A stretch of DNA of 64,000 nucleotides from DASYAN01 sp963727755 (lineage in GTDB: Bacteria > Chloroflexota > Ktedonobacteria > Ktedonobacterales > Ktedonobacteraceae), in assembly GCA_963727755.1 (NCBI GenBank), contig CAVSHN010000010.1, positions 62,001 to 126,000 of the forward strand, read 5' to 3'. The notes under the pieces were generated by a model. The model was not told where the DNA came from. It ran no database searches and saw nothing but the letters and a program-made list of their open reading frames with translations. Positions 7,437 to 17,489 of this stretch are shown here, piece after piece. Both the position numbers and the translations under genes were made by a program. Position 1 is the stretch's first letter, and the number at the start of each line of letters is the position of its first letter.

Positions 7437-10307
7437 GTGAAAACTTCAATGTACTTCAACTATACGATGCGTTCGCTGCGACGCGGGGGACAGCGTACAT
7501 TGTTGGCAATTTTCTGCGTTGCCGTTGGCGTGATGGCCATTGTCGCTTTGCAGTTAGTTGGTCTGATGATCAATAATGCCTTCACTAGTAATGTACGCGA
7601 TGCCAATGGTGGCGATATCGCTGTACGCTCCGAGAATCAGCCGTTTACACAGGGTGATCTTTCCTTCTTCGATCAGCTGAAAAAAAATGGTATTATTCAT
7701 AACTATACCCCTATTATTAATGCTCAAGGCTCGACTGGCACAAATGCTAATAGCTCATTGCATGAATCTTTCACTGTACGCGTGATTGATCCTAAAAACT
7801 ATCCTGTCGTCACACCTCCAACCTTTACAAATCCAGCTAATGGCAAGATCAGCGACCTAGTAAAGGATCAGCAGATAGTAGTTACGCAACCATTCGTTGA
7901 TCAATATAAGAAGAAGATCGGAAGTAGCTTCGACATTCGGATTGGCTCACGTAACCAGACTGGCTTCACAGTGCACGTCAAACTCGCCGGGATTGTCGCT
8001 GAATCAGGAGTACTGGCACAGTCTGGCAGCGTTGTACTGCTCTCCATCAATGATTATAAGGCTGCTCGTCCTACTGTGCCTCAACAAAATACTGCTCCTC
8101 AGAGCCAGAATATGATAGCTCCACAACAGAATAGCGCATCTTCTAGCCAGAGTAAAGCTGGTCAGCAACAAGCACCTTCCATACCTACCAAACAGGAAGT
8201 GCTCTACGATAGTGTTAATGTTGTTACTGACTCATCGCATATTGATCAAGCTGTAAAGAAAATCCAACATCACTTCCCCATTGCCAATACACAGACAGCC
8301 GCCGATGCCTTGAAGCAGCAGCAGAATACAATTGATAATATCAGGAAATTCCTGGAGATCGCTGGCCTACTGGCATTACTGATTGGCGGCATTGGGATTG
8401 TGAATACTATGCAGGTCCTGCTGTCTCGTCGCAAGATCGAGATTGCCATGCTCAAAACAACGGGGTATCGCCGTTTTGACCTCTACTTGCTCTTCGGCCT
8501 GGAAACAGGCTTGCTCGGACTGGCAGGCGGTATCGTCGGTGCTGGTACAGCTACTGGTGTGAGCTATCTGGTACGCAATGTGGTACAATCAAGTTTTGGA
8601 CTTATGATACCCTTTATGCTCGATTGGTTTACTATCATTGGAGGAGTAGTTATAGGCTTGGCAACTGCTTTAATTTTTGGTTTATTGCCAATCGTTCAAG
8701 CTGCTAATATCCGCCCGCTAAATGTGATCCGCGAGATGCCGGAACGCTGGGGAGGCAGCTTGTTGCTGACACTAGGTCTGTTATTATTATTGACTGTACT
8801 GTTCTGTATGCTAGCGATTGTTATCCTCAATAATGATATTGTGCTTGGTATTACCTCTGTCTATAGCACCTTCATCTTCCTAGGCCTCCTGAGTCTCTTC
8901 TTTGGACTCGTCATCTTCCTTATGAGCAAACTACCAGTGCCGGACCATTTTTCAATTGGCTCCATAATCCTTATATTGATAATGGCAGTCGTGTCAATGC
9001 TGATTATGCAAGTACTACCTGCTTTTGGCATACTGCTGCTTATATTCCCATTGATGGGGATTGCAGTTATGCTAGCTCCAAGAACCTGGAAAGCAAATGC
9101 AAAGATGGCCCTACGCAACCTGTATCGCCAGCGTGCACGAACAACAACGACGATGCTAGCACTGTTTGTAGGCATCTTTACAATTGGCTTGATATTAATT
9201 CTAGGCCAGAATTTGCATGAGCAAATTGATAACGCAATTGCTAATATGCTAAATTATAATGCTTTTACAATTACTTCAAATGGTGATACGACTAAGCTGC
9301 AAAACAAGATTACATCAATTCCTGGCTTGCAGACGTATCAGCGCCATACGTTGGCTTCAACGGCTCCAGTTGCTATCAACGATAAGCCCATCCAAGATCT
9401 CCTGCCTACAAGTGACAAAGCACAACCATCGAATACGTCGCTCGGGCGCAATGGGGCATTGTATTTCCTGAGCGGGCTTGAAGGATACGATGTGAGAAAA
9501 AAACAACTACCAACTAGCAGCGCACTGACTATTGTTAAAGGTCGAAACCTGCAACCTAGCGATGCTAGCACAAATAATGTGTTGATCGCTGATCAGCTTG
9601 CCAGTATGGGTCCCCTATACCTCAAGGTTGGAGATACGGTGACGCTTACCAGTATTGACCGTGCAAATACACGACTTGTGCATATTGTTGGCGTTTACCA
9701 CTTGACAGGATTTGGTAGCGACCTGTATCCAGTGTTGGGTACAAGTGACACGGCCAAGGCACTAGCTCCGACAGGAGTCAACCAAGCAATTTTCTATATG
9801 AAGATCTCACCAGACAAACTCAGCCGTGCAATAGATACACTCGGTCGAACGGTGCCAAATGCCTTTACCTTGAATCTGGCAAATATCAGCGACATCGTCG
9901 ATCAAATGCTCAACGACGTCCTGTTGACACTGACAACCCTGGCCTCTCTCTCGCTAATAGCTGGCGTGATTATTATTGCTAATGCTGTCGCTCTGGCTAT
10001 GCTGGAACGCCGCCGCGAACTGGGGATTCTCAAATCGGTCGGGTACACGAGCCAAAATATCCTGGGTGAAGTTTTGCTCGAAAATGGCCTAATTGGTGGC
10101 ACTGGTGCAATGATGGCTATGCTGCTGGTATCGCTGGTAATTTTCTTGCTTGGCAGATTTGTCTTTAAGGCTGTGAACCTTGCGGTAGTTCCTTCTACTG
10201 CCATTGCGATGGTACTTGGCGCTATCCTACTGACAATGCTTACCGCTGCCCTGGTAGCTTGGCAAGCTGTCCGGGTACGCCCGCTGGAAGTGCTACGTTA
10301 CGAGTAA
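7437..10307 (+). CDS. FtsX-family ABC transporter permease, two-module
   Basis: Membrane partner of the preceding ATPase. The GTG start at 7437 follows GGGGAGAGG. The 956-residue chain holds an N-terminal helix and a MacB-like extracytoplasmic domain (to about 300, with a Gln/Ser-rich insert near 205-250). A first FtsX helix bundle follows (about 310-435, with RRKIEIAMLKTTGYRR), then several more helices. After ALRNLYRQRARTTTTM comes a second extracytoplasmic domain and a final FtsX bundle (RRRELGILKSVGYTSQ, ending VRVRPLEVLRYE). This duplicated arrangement is typical of exporters in Chloroflexota and Firmicutes. Its stop is 12 bases from the convergent phosphodiesterase. Confidence 0.9.
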   Translation: MKTSMYFNYTMRSLRRGGQRTLLAIFCVAVGVMAIVALQLVGLMINNAFTSNVRDANGGDIAVRSENQPFTQGDLSFFDQLKKNGIIHNYTPIINAQGSTGTNANSSLHESFTVRVIDPKNYPVVTPPTFTNPANGKISDLVKDQQIVVTQPFVDQYKKKIGSSFDIRIGSRNQTGFTVHVKLAGIVAESGVLAQSGSVVLLSINDYKAARPTVPQQNTAPQSQNMIAPQQNSASSSQSKAGQQQAPSIPTKQEVLYDSVNVVTDSSHIDQAVKKIQHHFPIANTQTAADALKQQQNTIDNIRKFLEIAGLLALLIGGIGIVNTMQVLLSRRKIEIAMLKTTGYRRFDLYLLFGLETGLLGLAGGIVGAGTATGVSYLVRNVVQSSFGLMIPFMLDWFTIIGGVVIGLATALIFGLLPIVQAANIRPLNVIREMPERWGGSLLLTLGLLLLLTVLFCMLAIVILNNDIVLGITSVYSTFIFLGLLSLFFGLVIFLMSKLPVPDHFSIGSIILILIMAVVSMLIMQVLPAFGILLLIFPLMGIAVMLAPRTWKANAKMALRNLYRQRARTTTTMLALFVGIFTIGLILILGQNLHEQIDNAIANMLNYNAFTITSNGDTTKLQNKITSIPGLQTYQRHTLASTAPVAINDKPIQDLLPTSDKAQPSNTSLGRNGALYFLSGLEGYDVRKKQLPTSSALTIVKGRNLQPSDASTNNVLIADQLASMGPLYLKVGDTVTLTSIDRANTRLVHIVGVYHLTGFGSDLYPVLGTSDTAKALAPTGVNQAIFYMKISPDKLSRAIDTLGRTVPNAFTLNLANISDIVDQMLNDVLLTLTTLASLSLIAGVIIIANAVALAMLERRRELGILKSVGYTSQNILGEVLLENGLIGGTGAMMAMLLVSLVIFLLGRFVFKAVNLAVVPSTAIAMVLGAILLTMLTAALVAWQAVRVRPLEVLRYE

Positions 10308-10318
10308 TAAGATTATGC

Positions 10319-11599
10319 TTAGATAGAAAGTAAGAGAAGAGGGATTTCCATCTCTTCAGGGGTTAGTCCGCCATGATGACCAAAGAAATGCATGATAAAT
10401 TTCCCTTCTTCATACCACCAAACTGTCTCATACTTGTACGGGAAAATCACTACATTGCCAACACGCTGCAGGAAAGTTGGTGACGGCTCTTGCAGGCCAA
10501 AAAGTCTTGCGCCAGGAGGTCGCGGGTGTGATAAACCTCTGCTCTGCCTGCCAAACGCTCTCGGAGGTGAGCTACGAGCATATCTGCGTGCTCTTCTGCA
10601 ACATGCAAAAACATATCGCGAGGCGAACCAGCGGGCACTAGTGGGCAACCTCGCTTGTTTGTCTTGAGATACTGCGCAATATCCGGTATCTGCTTATTGA
10701 GATAAAAGGTGTTGCGTGGATCTACTTCGACCTGACCATGATCGGCTGTGATCATCAATAGCGTTTTTGCTGTTTTTCCTTGTACATTCTTATAAAAAAT
10801 GTGGTCTACTAGAGAAAAGAAACTCTCAAGGACCTCCTGAGACTGCCGCGAGCCAGGACCATGGTTATGACAAGCTGTATCAAAGCCATCAAAGTACAGG
10901 AAGTAATAGGTTGGCGAAGTAGTTCTAGCTGTGACTAATTCAGTCAGTTGGGTTAGAGCACCCTGCACTGTTTTGTAGGGATGGACGGTGGCTGCCCGAA
11001 AGACGATGTCAGAATAGGTGGAAGGGGTATAAGCATGATATTGGATCACATGCGAGGTGACTCCTTGAGCTTGCAATGTTTGGTAAAACGTCTGGCTAGG
11101 GAAAAACTGCGCTGGCTCAATGTCCGAACGTTTGATGGTATCATGGACGAGCTTGTCTCCTGCGTACGAGAAGGGCAGTGGCGAAATAATTTCATCGACA
11201 AGTGGCTCATAATAGTTCCATTCATAGACTCCACTCTGTCCAACATTGAGTCCTGTGTGGATGCAGGTAACATGAGCAGCAGTTGTGGAGGGAAATTGTG
11301 ATGTTAACTTAGAAACCACGCCCTGCGTATCGATCATCTTAAGAAAGTTACATCTTTCTACATAGCGTTCAAAGAAGCGCCAGCCGAAAGCATCGACAAA
11401 GAAAAAGATGACCTTATCGTATCTTGTAGGCAAGTTGCCAAAGACATCGTGCGGGAGTATGTGACCTTCTTTGCCGGTCAGGAGGGAATTCGATCGTTGA
11501 GGGGAGATTAGAGAAGCAATATGAGTCGTAGCACGGCTTGACAAAGCGCTGAGAGAAGGTTGCGCTATTGACAGCTTGCAGCGAAAGCGCATTGAGCAT
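10319..11599 (-). pseudogene. Alkaline-phosphatase-superfamily phosphodiesterase, two frameshifts
   Basis: The best start is ATG at 11599 (MLNALSLQ) after AAGGA. That frame gives VKPCYDSYCFSNLPSTIEF and then shifts near 11484, where CCC should be CC, into EFLLTGKEGHILPHDV. The core has IFFFVDAFGWRFFERY (metal-binding Asp and nearby site), FPSTTAAHVTCIHTG (nucleophile Thr region), FDTACHNHGP and ITADHGQVEVD, as in type I phosphodiesterase/nucleotide pyrophosphatases. Near 10500 a run of five T should be six; the new frame supplies the C-terminus GHHGGLTPEEMEIPLL. Both shifts are in homopolymers. If the shifts are sequence errors, it is an intact metal-dependent phosphodiesterase of about 425 residues. 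Substrate unknown. Confidence 0.75.
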
Positions 11600-11619
11600 T
11601 GCTATTCCTTACTTCCTAG

Positions 11620-11760
11620 GTGACATCTCCCCATGCCTAAAGGCAGGGGCTTCTCAGCCTCACGAATGAGCATTCCTGCTTCGTTGGGGGTTGCCCGTTC
11701 GAGCTTTCGCCCGAGCAGGTCTGACACCTCCTCCACAGGCAGACACCAAGAGCCCCTCGG
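11620..11760 (-). ncRNA. Predicted omega RNA of TnpB copy 1
   Basis: In IS200/IS605 elements the guide-bearing omega RNA covers the 3' end of tnpB and the right end. Here the tnpB tail runs into the hairpin GCCTTTAGGC and ends at the element border. The guide would be the flanking bases below 11620. The 5' boundary is a guess from family knowledge. Confidence 0.35.
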
Positions 11761-12835
11761 CCAGAATGTTGTTTGCGGCATTGAGATCCCGGTCGTGAGA
11801 GATCCCACACTTTGGGCAGACCCATTCACGCACATCCAGTGGGAGGTCTTCTACCACATGCTTGCAATCATGACACGTTTTACTCGATGGATACCACCGA
11901 TCGATTTTGACGAGGGTTCGTCTGTACCACTGGCTCTTGTACTCCAGTTGACGGACAAACTCACCCCATCCGACATCACTGATGGCTTTGGCCAAACAGT
12001 GATTCTTGACCATATTCTTGACGGCCAGACTCTCCACACATATCACTTGGTTTTCGTGTACGATGCGTGTACTGAGCTTGTGCTGGTAGTCGCGGCGACG
12101 GTCATTGATACGAGCGTGAACACGGGCAACCTTGCGTCGGGCTTTTTCCCTGTTGTTTCCGCCTTTTTTCTTTTTCGCATGCCGACGCTGGGCTTTTGCC
12201 AATCTCTTCTCATCACGGGCATAGAACTTGGGGTTCCCGACAGCCTCACCTGTGGAGAGGATCACCATCGATTTGAGACCCAGGTCCAGACCAACTTGGA
12301 CATCTGTGGCTGGCAGCGGTTTGATCTCTTCTTCTACGAGCATGGAGACAAAGTAGCGATCAGCACAATCCTTGGAGACGGTGACCGAGGATGGTTTGAG
12401 ATCTGCGGGGAATGCGCGGTGGAAGGTGATGGCAAGAGGCTCATTCATTTTGGCAAGGGTGAGCTGACCATCCAAGAGGCTGAAGGCAGTCCCAACGTAG
12501 GTCGCCGACTGGTTGCCTTGCTTACACTTCCAGGTGGGATACTTGGCACGTCCCTCAAAGAAGTTCTTGTAGGCACGGTCCAAGTGGCGAAGAGATTGCT
12601 GCAATGGAACAGCCGCAACATCAGCAAGCCAAGGATGCTCTTGCTTCAAGTAGGGCAACATAGCCGAGAGGTCGTTATAGGTCAACTTTTGCCCATGTTG
12701 GAAGTAGGCCGTTTTGCGGGCGGAAAGCCCCCAGTTGTAAACAAAGCGGCAACATCCGAATGTCTGCGCAAGGATACGCTTTTGGCTCTGGGTCGGGTAG
12801 AACCGATACTTGTATGCTCGCTTCGTTTTGCCCAC
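11660..12835 (-). CDS. tnpB: RNA-guided nuclease TnpB, copy 1
   Basis: TnpB is the omega-RNA-guided DNA endonuclease ancestral to Cas12. The start is GTG at 12835 (reads MGKTKRAYKYRFYPT), after AAAGGAG; a longer frame to 12886 runs through the promoter. The N-terminal helix-turn-helix/wedge part has FGCCRFVYNWGL. The RuvC residues are Asp in VGLDLGLKS, Glu in VICVESLAVKNM and Asp in SHDRDLNAANN. The zinc ribbon is CHDC...CPKC. All catalytic positions are intact, so it may be active. A consensus-like promoter (TTGACA 12893-12888, TATGCT 12870-12865, 17-base spacing) precedes it. Confidence 0.92.
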   Translation of the reverse strand: MGKTKRAYKYRFYPTQSQKRILAQTFGCCRFVYNWGLSARKTAYFQHGQKLTYNDLSAMLPYLKQEHPWLADVAAVPLQQSLRHLDRAYKNFFEGRAKYPTWKCKQGNQSATYVGTAFSLLDGQLTLAKMNEPLAITFHRAFPADLKPSSVTVSKDCADRYFVSMLVEEEIKPLPATDVQVGLDLGLKSMVILSTGEAVGNPKFYARDEKRLAKAQRRHAKKKKGGNNREKARRKVARVHARINDRRRDYQHKLSTRIVHENQVICVESLAVKNMVKNHCLAKAISDVGWGEFVRQLEYKSQWYRRTLVKIDRWYPSSKTCHDCKHVVEDLPLDVREWVCPKCGISHDRDLNAANNILAEGLLVSACGGGVRPARAKARTGNPQRSRNAHS

Positions 12836-12864
12836 TGGTTTGCTCCTTTCACGAATATAGATAT

Positions 12865-12893
12865 AGCATACCATATATTTGCACACATGTCAA
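12865..12893 (-). promoter_or_regulatory. Sigma-70-type promoter of tnpB copy 1
   Basis: Complement strand: TTGACA (12893-12888), 17 bases, TATGCT (12870-12865). The same block drives tnpB copy 2, where the -10 is a perfect TATAAT. Confidence 0.7.
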
Positions 12894-13244
12894 TAAATAA
12901 ATATTCATACTATAAAACAGATAAATTAACACTTTGTCATACAGAAAGAGTAACCCCTGTGCCCCAGCCCCAAATAAGGAAGAGCCATTCACCCCCATGG
13001 CTAAAGCGAGGGGTCCTCTGGCTCGTTAAGGATAGATACAGCAATATCCATAACTTGGTTTGACGATCGGAACAGGGTGAAAATTAAATCTTGCACCATC
13101 CAGCCTGTCCAAAAAGTATACCATATCAAAGAGAGCCAAATGCCGATTTTTGATCAGAAAAGACCTGAACAAGAGAAACTGAGCATGAAATAGACCCGCC
13201 AGCAGTTGACGGGTCCAAGTTCTACATGACCAGAAAGCAATAAC

Positions 13245-14400
13245 CTATTGTTTATGTTCTTCCAAAAATTGAGAGAGCCATTCGTTATCCTCTCCCAAGA
13301 GTGGAGGAGCTTCATAGAGTCGAGTTGGTGTATCAGAAAAGATTGATGGGAGAACCCAGCAAATCGATATGTCCAGCCGTGGGATGCTCACACCCCCAGA
13401 TGAAGCCGCGCTCCTGAACGGGTATGTCTGATAAGGCTTCGCGAACGGTTTGGACCGGGCTGCAAGGAATGCCTGCCTCACGCAAGTCTTTGAGCCAATC
13501 CTCTGTATCTCGCTGCATAAGCAAGTCTTCCAAGATAGCTATCAACTCACGACGGTTCTGGTTACGCAGGCCATTAGTGGTAAACCGGGCATCAGTTGCC
13601 AGATCTTCACATCCCAGAAGGTGGCATAAGCGGGTATAGAGCTGGTCATTTCCACAGGCAATGATGATGTACCCATTACGCGTATGTAGTTCTTGATACG
13701 GTACAATATTAGCATGCCCCTTGCCGTAACGCTTCGCATCTGCTTTACCGATCAGATGGTTTGAGGCGATATTTCCCAGCAGCGAGAGACCAGCCTCAAA
13801 CAAAGAGTTGTCAATGCGTTGTCCCTGTCCCGTCTGATCACGCACCCGCAGAGCAGCCAGAATTGATAGACAAGCAAGCGTACCAGCCATAATGTCATTA
13901 AGGGGCGTTCCGACAGGGACAGGATCACCATCGATCTCTCCCGTCACCGACATTATTCCTGATTGGGCCTGAACAACCAAATCATAGCCCGGCATTGTAG
14001 ATCTTGATCCTACTTGGCCATAGGCACTGATCGAGCAGTAGATCAATCCTGGATTGATAGCACGCAGCGTCTCATAGCCCAGCCCTTTGCGTTCTAATAC
14101 ACCTGGACGAAAGTTCTAAACCAAAACCGTGGCCTTTTCAAGCAGATGAAGAAGCTGCTGTTTTCCTTCTGCTGTACCAAAATCTAAGGTCACGCTTTTT
14201 TTATTGCGGTTAAGTCCCAAATAGTAGGCACTTTCACCAGCTGTAAAGGGGGGACCAAAATGCCGAGTGTCATCCCCTGTTCCTGGACGCTCAACCTTAA
14301 TGACTGTTGCTCCAAGATCACCCAGCATCATTGTGCAATGAGGACCTGCAAAAACCCGTGAAAGATCAACCACGAGGACATCTGATAGCACAGCTTTCAT
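13245..14400 (-). pseudogene. Family III CoA-transferase (CaiB/BaiF), with in-frame TAG and a frameshift
   Basis: Enzymes of this family move CoA between carboxylic acids. The start at 14400 (MKAVLSD) follows GGAG. The N-terminus has LSRVFAGPHCTMMLGDLGATVIKVERPGTGDD with the conserved GDLGAxVIKVE motif. At 14116-14118 TAG replaces the near-universal Glu of VENFRPG (read VLV-stop-NFRPGVLERKGL). The same frame then continues through YCSISAYGQ and VGTPLNDIMAG. Near 13340 a T-run change shifts the frame, and the tail SDTPTRLYEAPPLLGEDN is in the neighbouring frame to 13245. Read through, the protein has about 385 residues, normal for the family. Substrate unknown. It follows PEP-synthase paralogue 1 on the same strand. 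Confidence 0.82.
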
Positions 14401-14406
14401 TAGCAT

Positions 14407-14621
14407 TCTCCATCTTATTAATATGAGCGGTGGCTCTTCTCAATACACCATCTTCCATTGCTTACTTGCAAATAGCATATAATCTATTCATCACAGAAGC
14501 CTCAAAGAATGGAAGAGATCTATCACAAAGTGATCACGAAGAATATTCGAGATTAATCACAGGACAGAAGCCACAACGAGATCATATGAATGAGGAAAAG
14601 GATCACAGAAAGATCTCTCTA
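14407..14621. other. Short intergenic region, nothing recognised
   Basis: About 215 AT-rich bases between the PEP-synthase paralogue stop and the CoA-transferase start. No known element seen. Confidence 0.4.
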
Positions 14622-17489
14622 TCAGGCAAGAATATTTTCTGCGACGGTGACCGTCCCGGCAGATCCATCGACGGTGATATATTGTCCAGTGACGATGTGC
14701 TCCGTTGCTCCTGCTACCCCAACGACCGCTGGTATGCCATACTCACGGGCGACGACTGCACCATGAGACATGACACCACCCATCTCCATGACTAAGCCTC
14801 CAGCGGTAAGGAAAAGCGGCGTCCAACCAGGATCAGTTGAGGGAGCGACCAGTATTTCGCCTGGCTCCAATCGAGCACCAATTGGATCGAGGATGACACG
14901 CGCCTGAGCCTTGACTTTCCCTGGGGATGCTGGAAATCCCTTGAGCATCCCTTCAGTGAACTCGCCTGCTTGCGATATCACAGTCGGTTCGGTCCCATCC
15001 GATAGGAGCACACGCGGGAGATAACGGCGTTGCAACTCGTGGTCGTAGTTGGCATGCCGCTCACGTATAATCTGACGCATGTCCTCGCCTGCAACTATAG
15101 CACGTGCATCTGAGAGTGAGAGGAAGAAGATATCCCCAGCATGCTCTAACCATCCAGCCTGCTCCATTGCCTTACCAATGGGCAAGAGAGAGCGACGTAT
15201 AGATGCTAGGAGCAAGATGAGGCAAAACTTTGGCATTTCACGAAAGCCAGTCAACGCACGCACTCGCTTCAAGAAGAAGCCAACCAGTATGCTACGCAGC
15301 CAACTTTTGCGTCTGGCTCGTTGAATAAGCGCGGCAACCATGGCTTCAGCCTCCAGTACTCCACGATGGAATTGGACATCGGGTGCCAGATCAGGATCTT
15401 TCAGTTGGAGGTAGTTGGCAAGCACACCAAGAATATGCGTGGGATCTTCAGACCAGCGCGGCAATCCTAGATCGATTTCGGCCACACTACGATGTCCGTA
15501 AACATGCAGGAACTTCGCTAATTCGAGCTGAAGTGTTGGAGGCAATGTGCCTTCACGATACTGCTGGACTAGTTGTTCAGGCGGTGTTTCGCAAACAACT
15601 TGAGTTGCGATAGCATCGGATTGCATGAGCTTTGCAAGCGCCCAGAGTTCGAGGTCCATTTCTGTCGTTGGGTTATGGGGCAACCCACGCAGCACGATCT
15701 GCATTTCATTAGGAGTGGCAATATCTTTTAGCAGCTTGCTACTCAGAGCATAGGAACCCAATGCACAGGCCATCATTGGCGGAACGACTCTCAAGAGCCG
15801 CTTTGCTCTGCCCAGTAAGAGTTGCTCAAGAGCAATCAGACGGTCAGCAAGATCTGTAGTATCCTGTGTCGAGGATTCTGCTGCTGCGTCATTGAGCGAT
15901 TGCAACCATGCTCTCACCTCTGCCATGCGCTTTTGAACGGTTGATGGCCATAGTAATCCTTGAATGAGAAAGATTGGCGCTCGCGTTTCTGCCAACAATG
16001 AGCCGAAAGTACGTATCAAACGCCAACGAGGCGTGGGTCGTAGGGAAAGACGCGGGTCTGTCATAAGCTGCTGGAACAGAGCAGCCGAGCGTGCTTCTGC
16101 AATCCGTGCTGCTCCTAGCAGAAACTTACGCCCAATCGCTGTGCGTAGAGCAGCGGTGACTTCGAAGAAGAGACGCCCGCCAGCTTCGACAAGGATACTC
16201 GGGCCACGCCGAGGATCGCTGGGGGCGAGATGAAATAGCCCAGCCATAGCGGAGCCGAGGAGCCGGAATAGAGCAATCCCCATAGGGGTGAATGGACGAT
16301 AGACACCCTGGAAGACGTTGAGGGAGAAGTAGACACGCAGTATATCATCCCTATCAGGGGCGTTTTCAGGAAGTGGGTAGAGTGTCGTTATCGGGCGTGA
16401 CTGCACGAGCCAGAGCCCCAAGGGATCAATGGCCCACTCGATATCCTGTGGCACTCCATAATGGGATTCGACTTGCGCTCCCAGTGCTGCTAAGGCGCGT
16501 ATTTGCTCGTCGGAGAGACAGGCATGGTCTTGGTTCGCACTGGTTTCAGTGCGCGTGATACCACCACCCTCAGTCCCTCGGATAATGACCCGCTTATCAC
16601 CAAGATGCCGCTCAACGATCTCAGTAGTAACAGTATTGACGACGAAATGATCAGGGTTGGTCGCGCCAGAGACAACTGCTTCACCTAAACCTGGATTAGC
16701 ATCAATAACAGCCTGACGCCGTTTGCCCGTCAACGGATGAGCTGTGAAGAGGACACCTGAGACAGAGGATTCGATCATGCACTGGACTACGACTGCGAGC
16801 CGTACAGTGTGCTGATCAATGCCCAAGCTGGCACGATAACTCACAACACGATCAGTCCAGAGCGAGGCCCAGCAACGCTGGACAGCATCCAGCACTGCCT
16901 CGATGCCAACAATGTTCAAGTAGGTTTCCTGCTGCCCGGCAAAACTGGCAAAGGGGAGATCTTCAGCCGTGGCCGAAGAACGCACAGCTACAGGGATAGG
17001 TTTCCCTGCGCCCAAAACACGATAGGCATCGGTAATGGCTTGAACCACATTTGTTGGGATAGATGCCCCCAGCAGACAATTGCGAGCTACTTCCGCTAGA
17101 TGATTGCTATCTTCACTTCCATTACTATATGCATCTAGGATCGCTTCAAGTTTGGCTTCTGATGCAATCATCTCATAGGGCACGGTGGTAATGCAGAACC
17201 CTGGCGGTACAGGCAGCCCCGCGCTAATGAGTTCGGCTAGATTGGCTCCCTTGCCGCCGAGAAGGGGCAATGCATCTTGCTGAAGAGTAGTGAGCGGTAC
17301 AACAATGTTGGTAGTAAGGTTCAACTCACTCCAGTCCTGTTCCCGCTTTTGAAGATGCGCCCTTGCTGGCTCTAAGTCACTCAGGTAGTCTGTAAAGCTG
17401 TGAGTGTCCCAGAATTGGGCTAACTCTTCCCTGCTCTGGAAGTCTGGGAGGTGACGTTGGGTGTCAGTTGGCTTGTCGTACTCATCCAT
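14622..17489 (-). CDS. PEP-synthase/pyruvate-phosphate-dikinase-like protein 1, with an extra N-terminal domain
   Basis: A 955-residue dikinase. The ATP-binding domain (about 65-375) begins LLGGKGANLAELISAGLPVPPGF and includes VAVRSSATAEDLPFASFAGQQETYL. The C-terminal phosphohistidine domain has GGVMSHGAVVAREYGIPAVVG (His near residue 909). The middle is long and divergent and no PEP-binding barrel is obvious, which fits the rifampicin-phosphotransferase-like branch of PPDK N/PEP-utiliser proteins. Residues 12-45 (PDFQSREELAQFW and DTHSFTDYL) look like CopG-type antitoxins (PF12441) and precede the dikinase. The substrate is unclear; the architecture suggests dikinase or phosphotransfer from ATP to a small molecule. 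No clear ribosome site is visible at 17489. Confidence 0.85.
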   Translation of the reverse strand: MDEYDKPTDTQRHLPDFQSREELAQFWDTHSFTDYLSDLEPARAHLQKREQDWSELNLTTNIVVPLTTLQQDALPLLGGKGANLAELISAGLPVPPGFCITTVPYEMIASEAKLEAILDAYSNGSEDSNHLAEVARNCLLGASIPTNVVQAITDAYRVLGAGKPIPVAVRSSATAEDLPFASFAGQQETYLNIVGIEAVLDAVQRCWASLWTDRVVSYRASLGIDQHTVRLAVVVQCMIESSVSGVLFTAHPLTGKRRQAVIDANPGLGEAVVSGATNPDHFVVNTVTTEIVERHLGDKRVIIRGTEGGGITRTETSANQDHACLSDEQIRALAALGAQVESHYGVPQDIEWAIDPLGLWLVQSRPITTLYPLPENAPDRDDILRVYFSLNVFQGVYRPFTPMGIALFRLLGSAMAGLFHLAPSDPRRGPSILVEAGGRLFFEVTAALRTAIGRKFLLGAARIAEARSAALFQQLMTDPRLSLRPTPRWRLIRTFGSLLAETRAPIFLIQGLLWPSTVQKRMAEVRAWLQSLNDAAAESSTQDTTDLADRLIALEQLLLGRAKRLLRVVPPMMACALGSYALSSKLLKDIATPNEMQIVLRGLPHNPTTEMDLELWALAKLMQSDAIATQVVCETPPEQLVQQYREGTLPPTLQLELAKFLHVYGHRSVAEIDLGLPRWSEDPTHILGVLANYLQLKDPDLAPDVQFHRGVLEAEAMVAALIQRARRKSWLRSILVGFFLKRVRALTGFREMPKFCLILLLASIRRSLLPIGKAMEQAGWLEHAGDIFFLSLSDARAIVAGEDMRQIIRERHANYDHELQRRYLPRVLLSDGTEPTVISQAGEFTEGMLKGFPASPGKVKAQARVILDPIGARLEPGEILVAPSTDPGWTPLFLTAGGLVMEMGGVMSHGAVVAREYGIPAVVGVAGATEHIVTGQYITVDGSAGTVTVAENILA

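Larger units (their letters stand above)
11620..13014 (-). mobile_element. TnpB-only IS200/IS605-type element, copy 1
   Basis: The boundaries come from comparison with copy 2 at 32.8-34.2 kb. The left end has CCCCT-GCTTTAG-CATGGGGGTGAA (12995-13014 on the complement), then a shared stretch around GGGCACAGGGG and the same promoter. The right end has the hairpin GCCTTTAGGC flanked by CCCC/GGGG (11628-11650) and ends near GTCAC/GTGAC at 11620. No Y1 transposase (tnpA) is present, so it would depend on one elsewhere. It sits just upstream of the phosphodiesterase. Confidence 0.8.

Noticed and set aside
11633..13063. 476-codon open frame on the plus strand
   Set aside because: It is fully antisense to tnpB copy 1, which has all TnpB motifs, a promoter and a ribosome site. 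No known motif in the antisense text.
14430..14795. 121-codon plus-strand frame
   Set aside because: Overlaps the 3' end of the dikinase in antisense; no motif or ribosome site.
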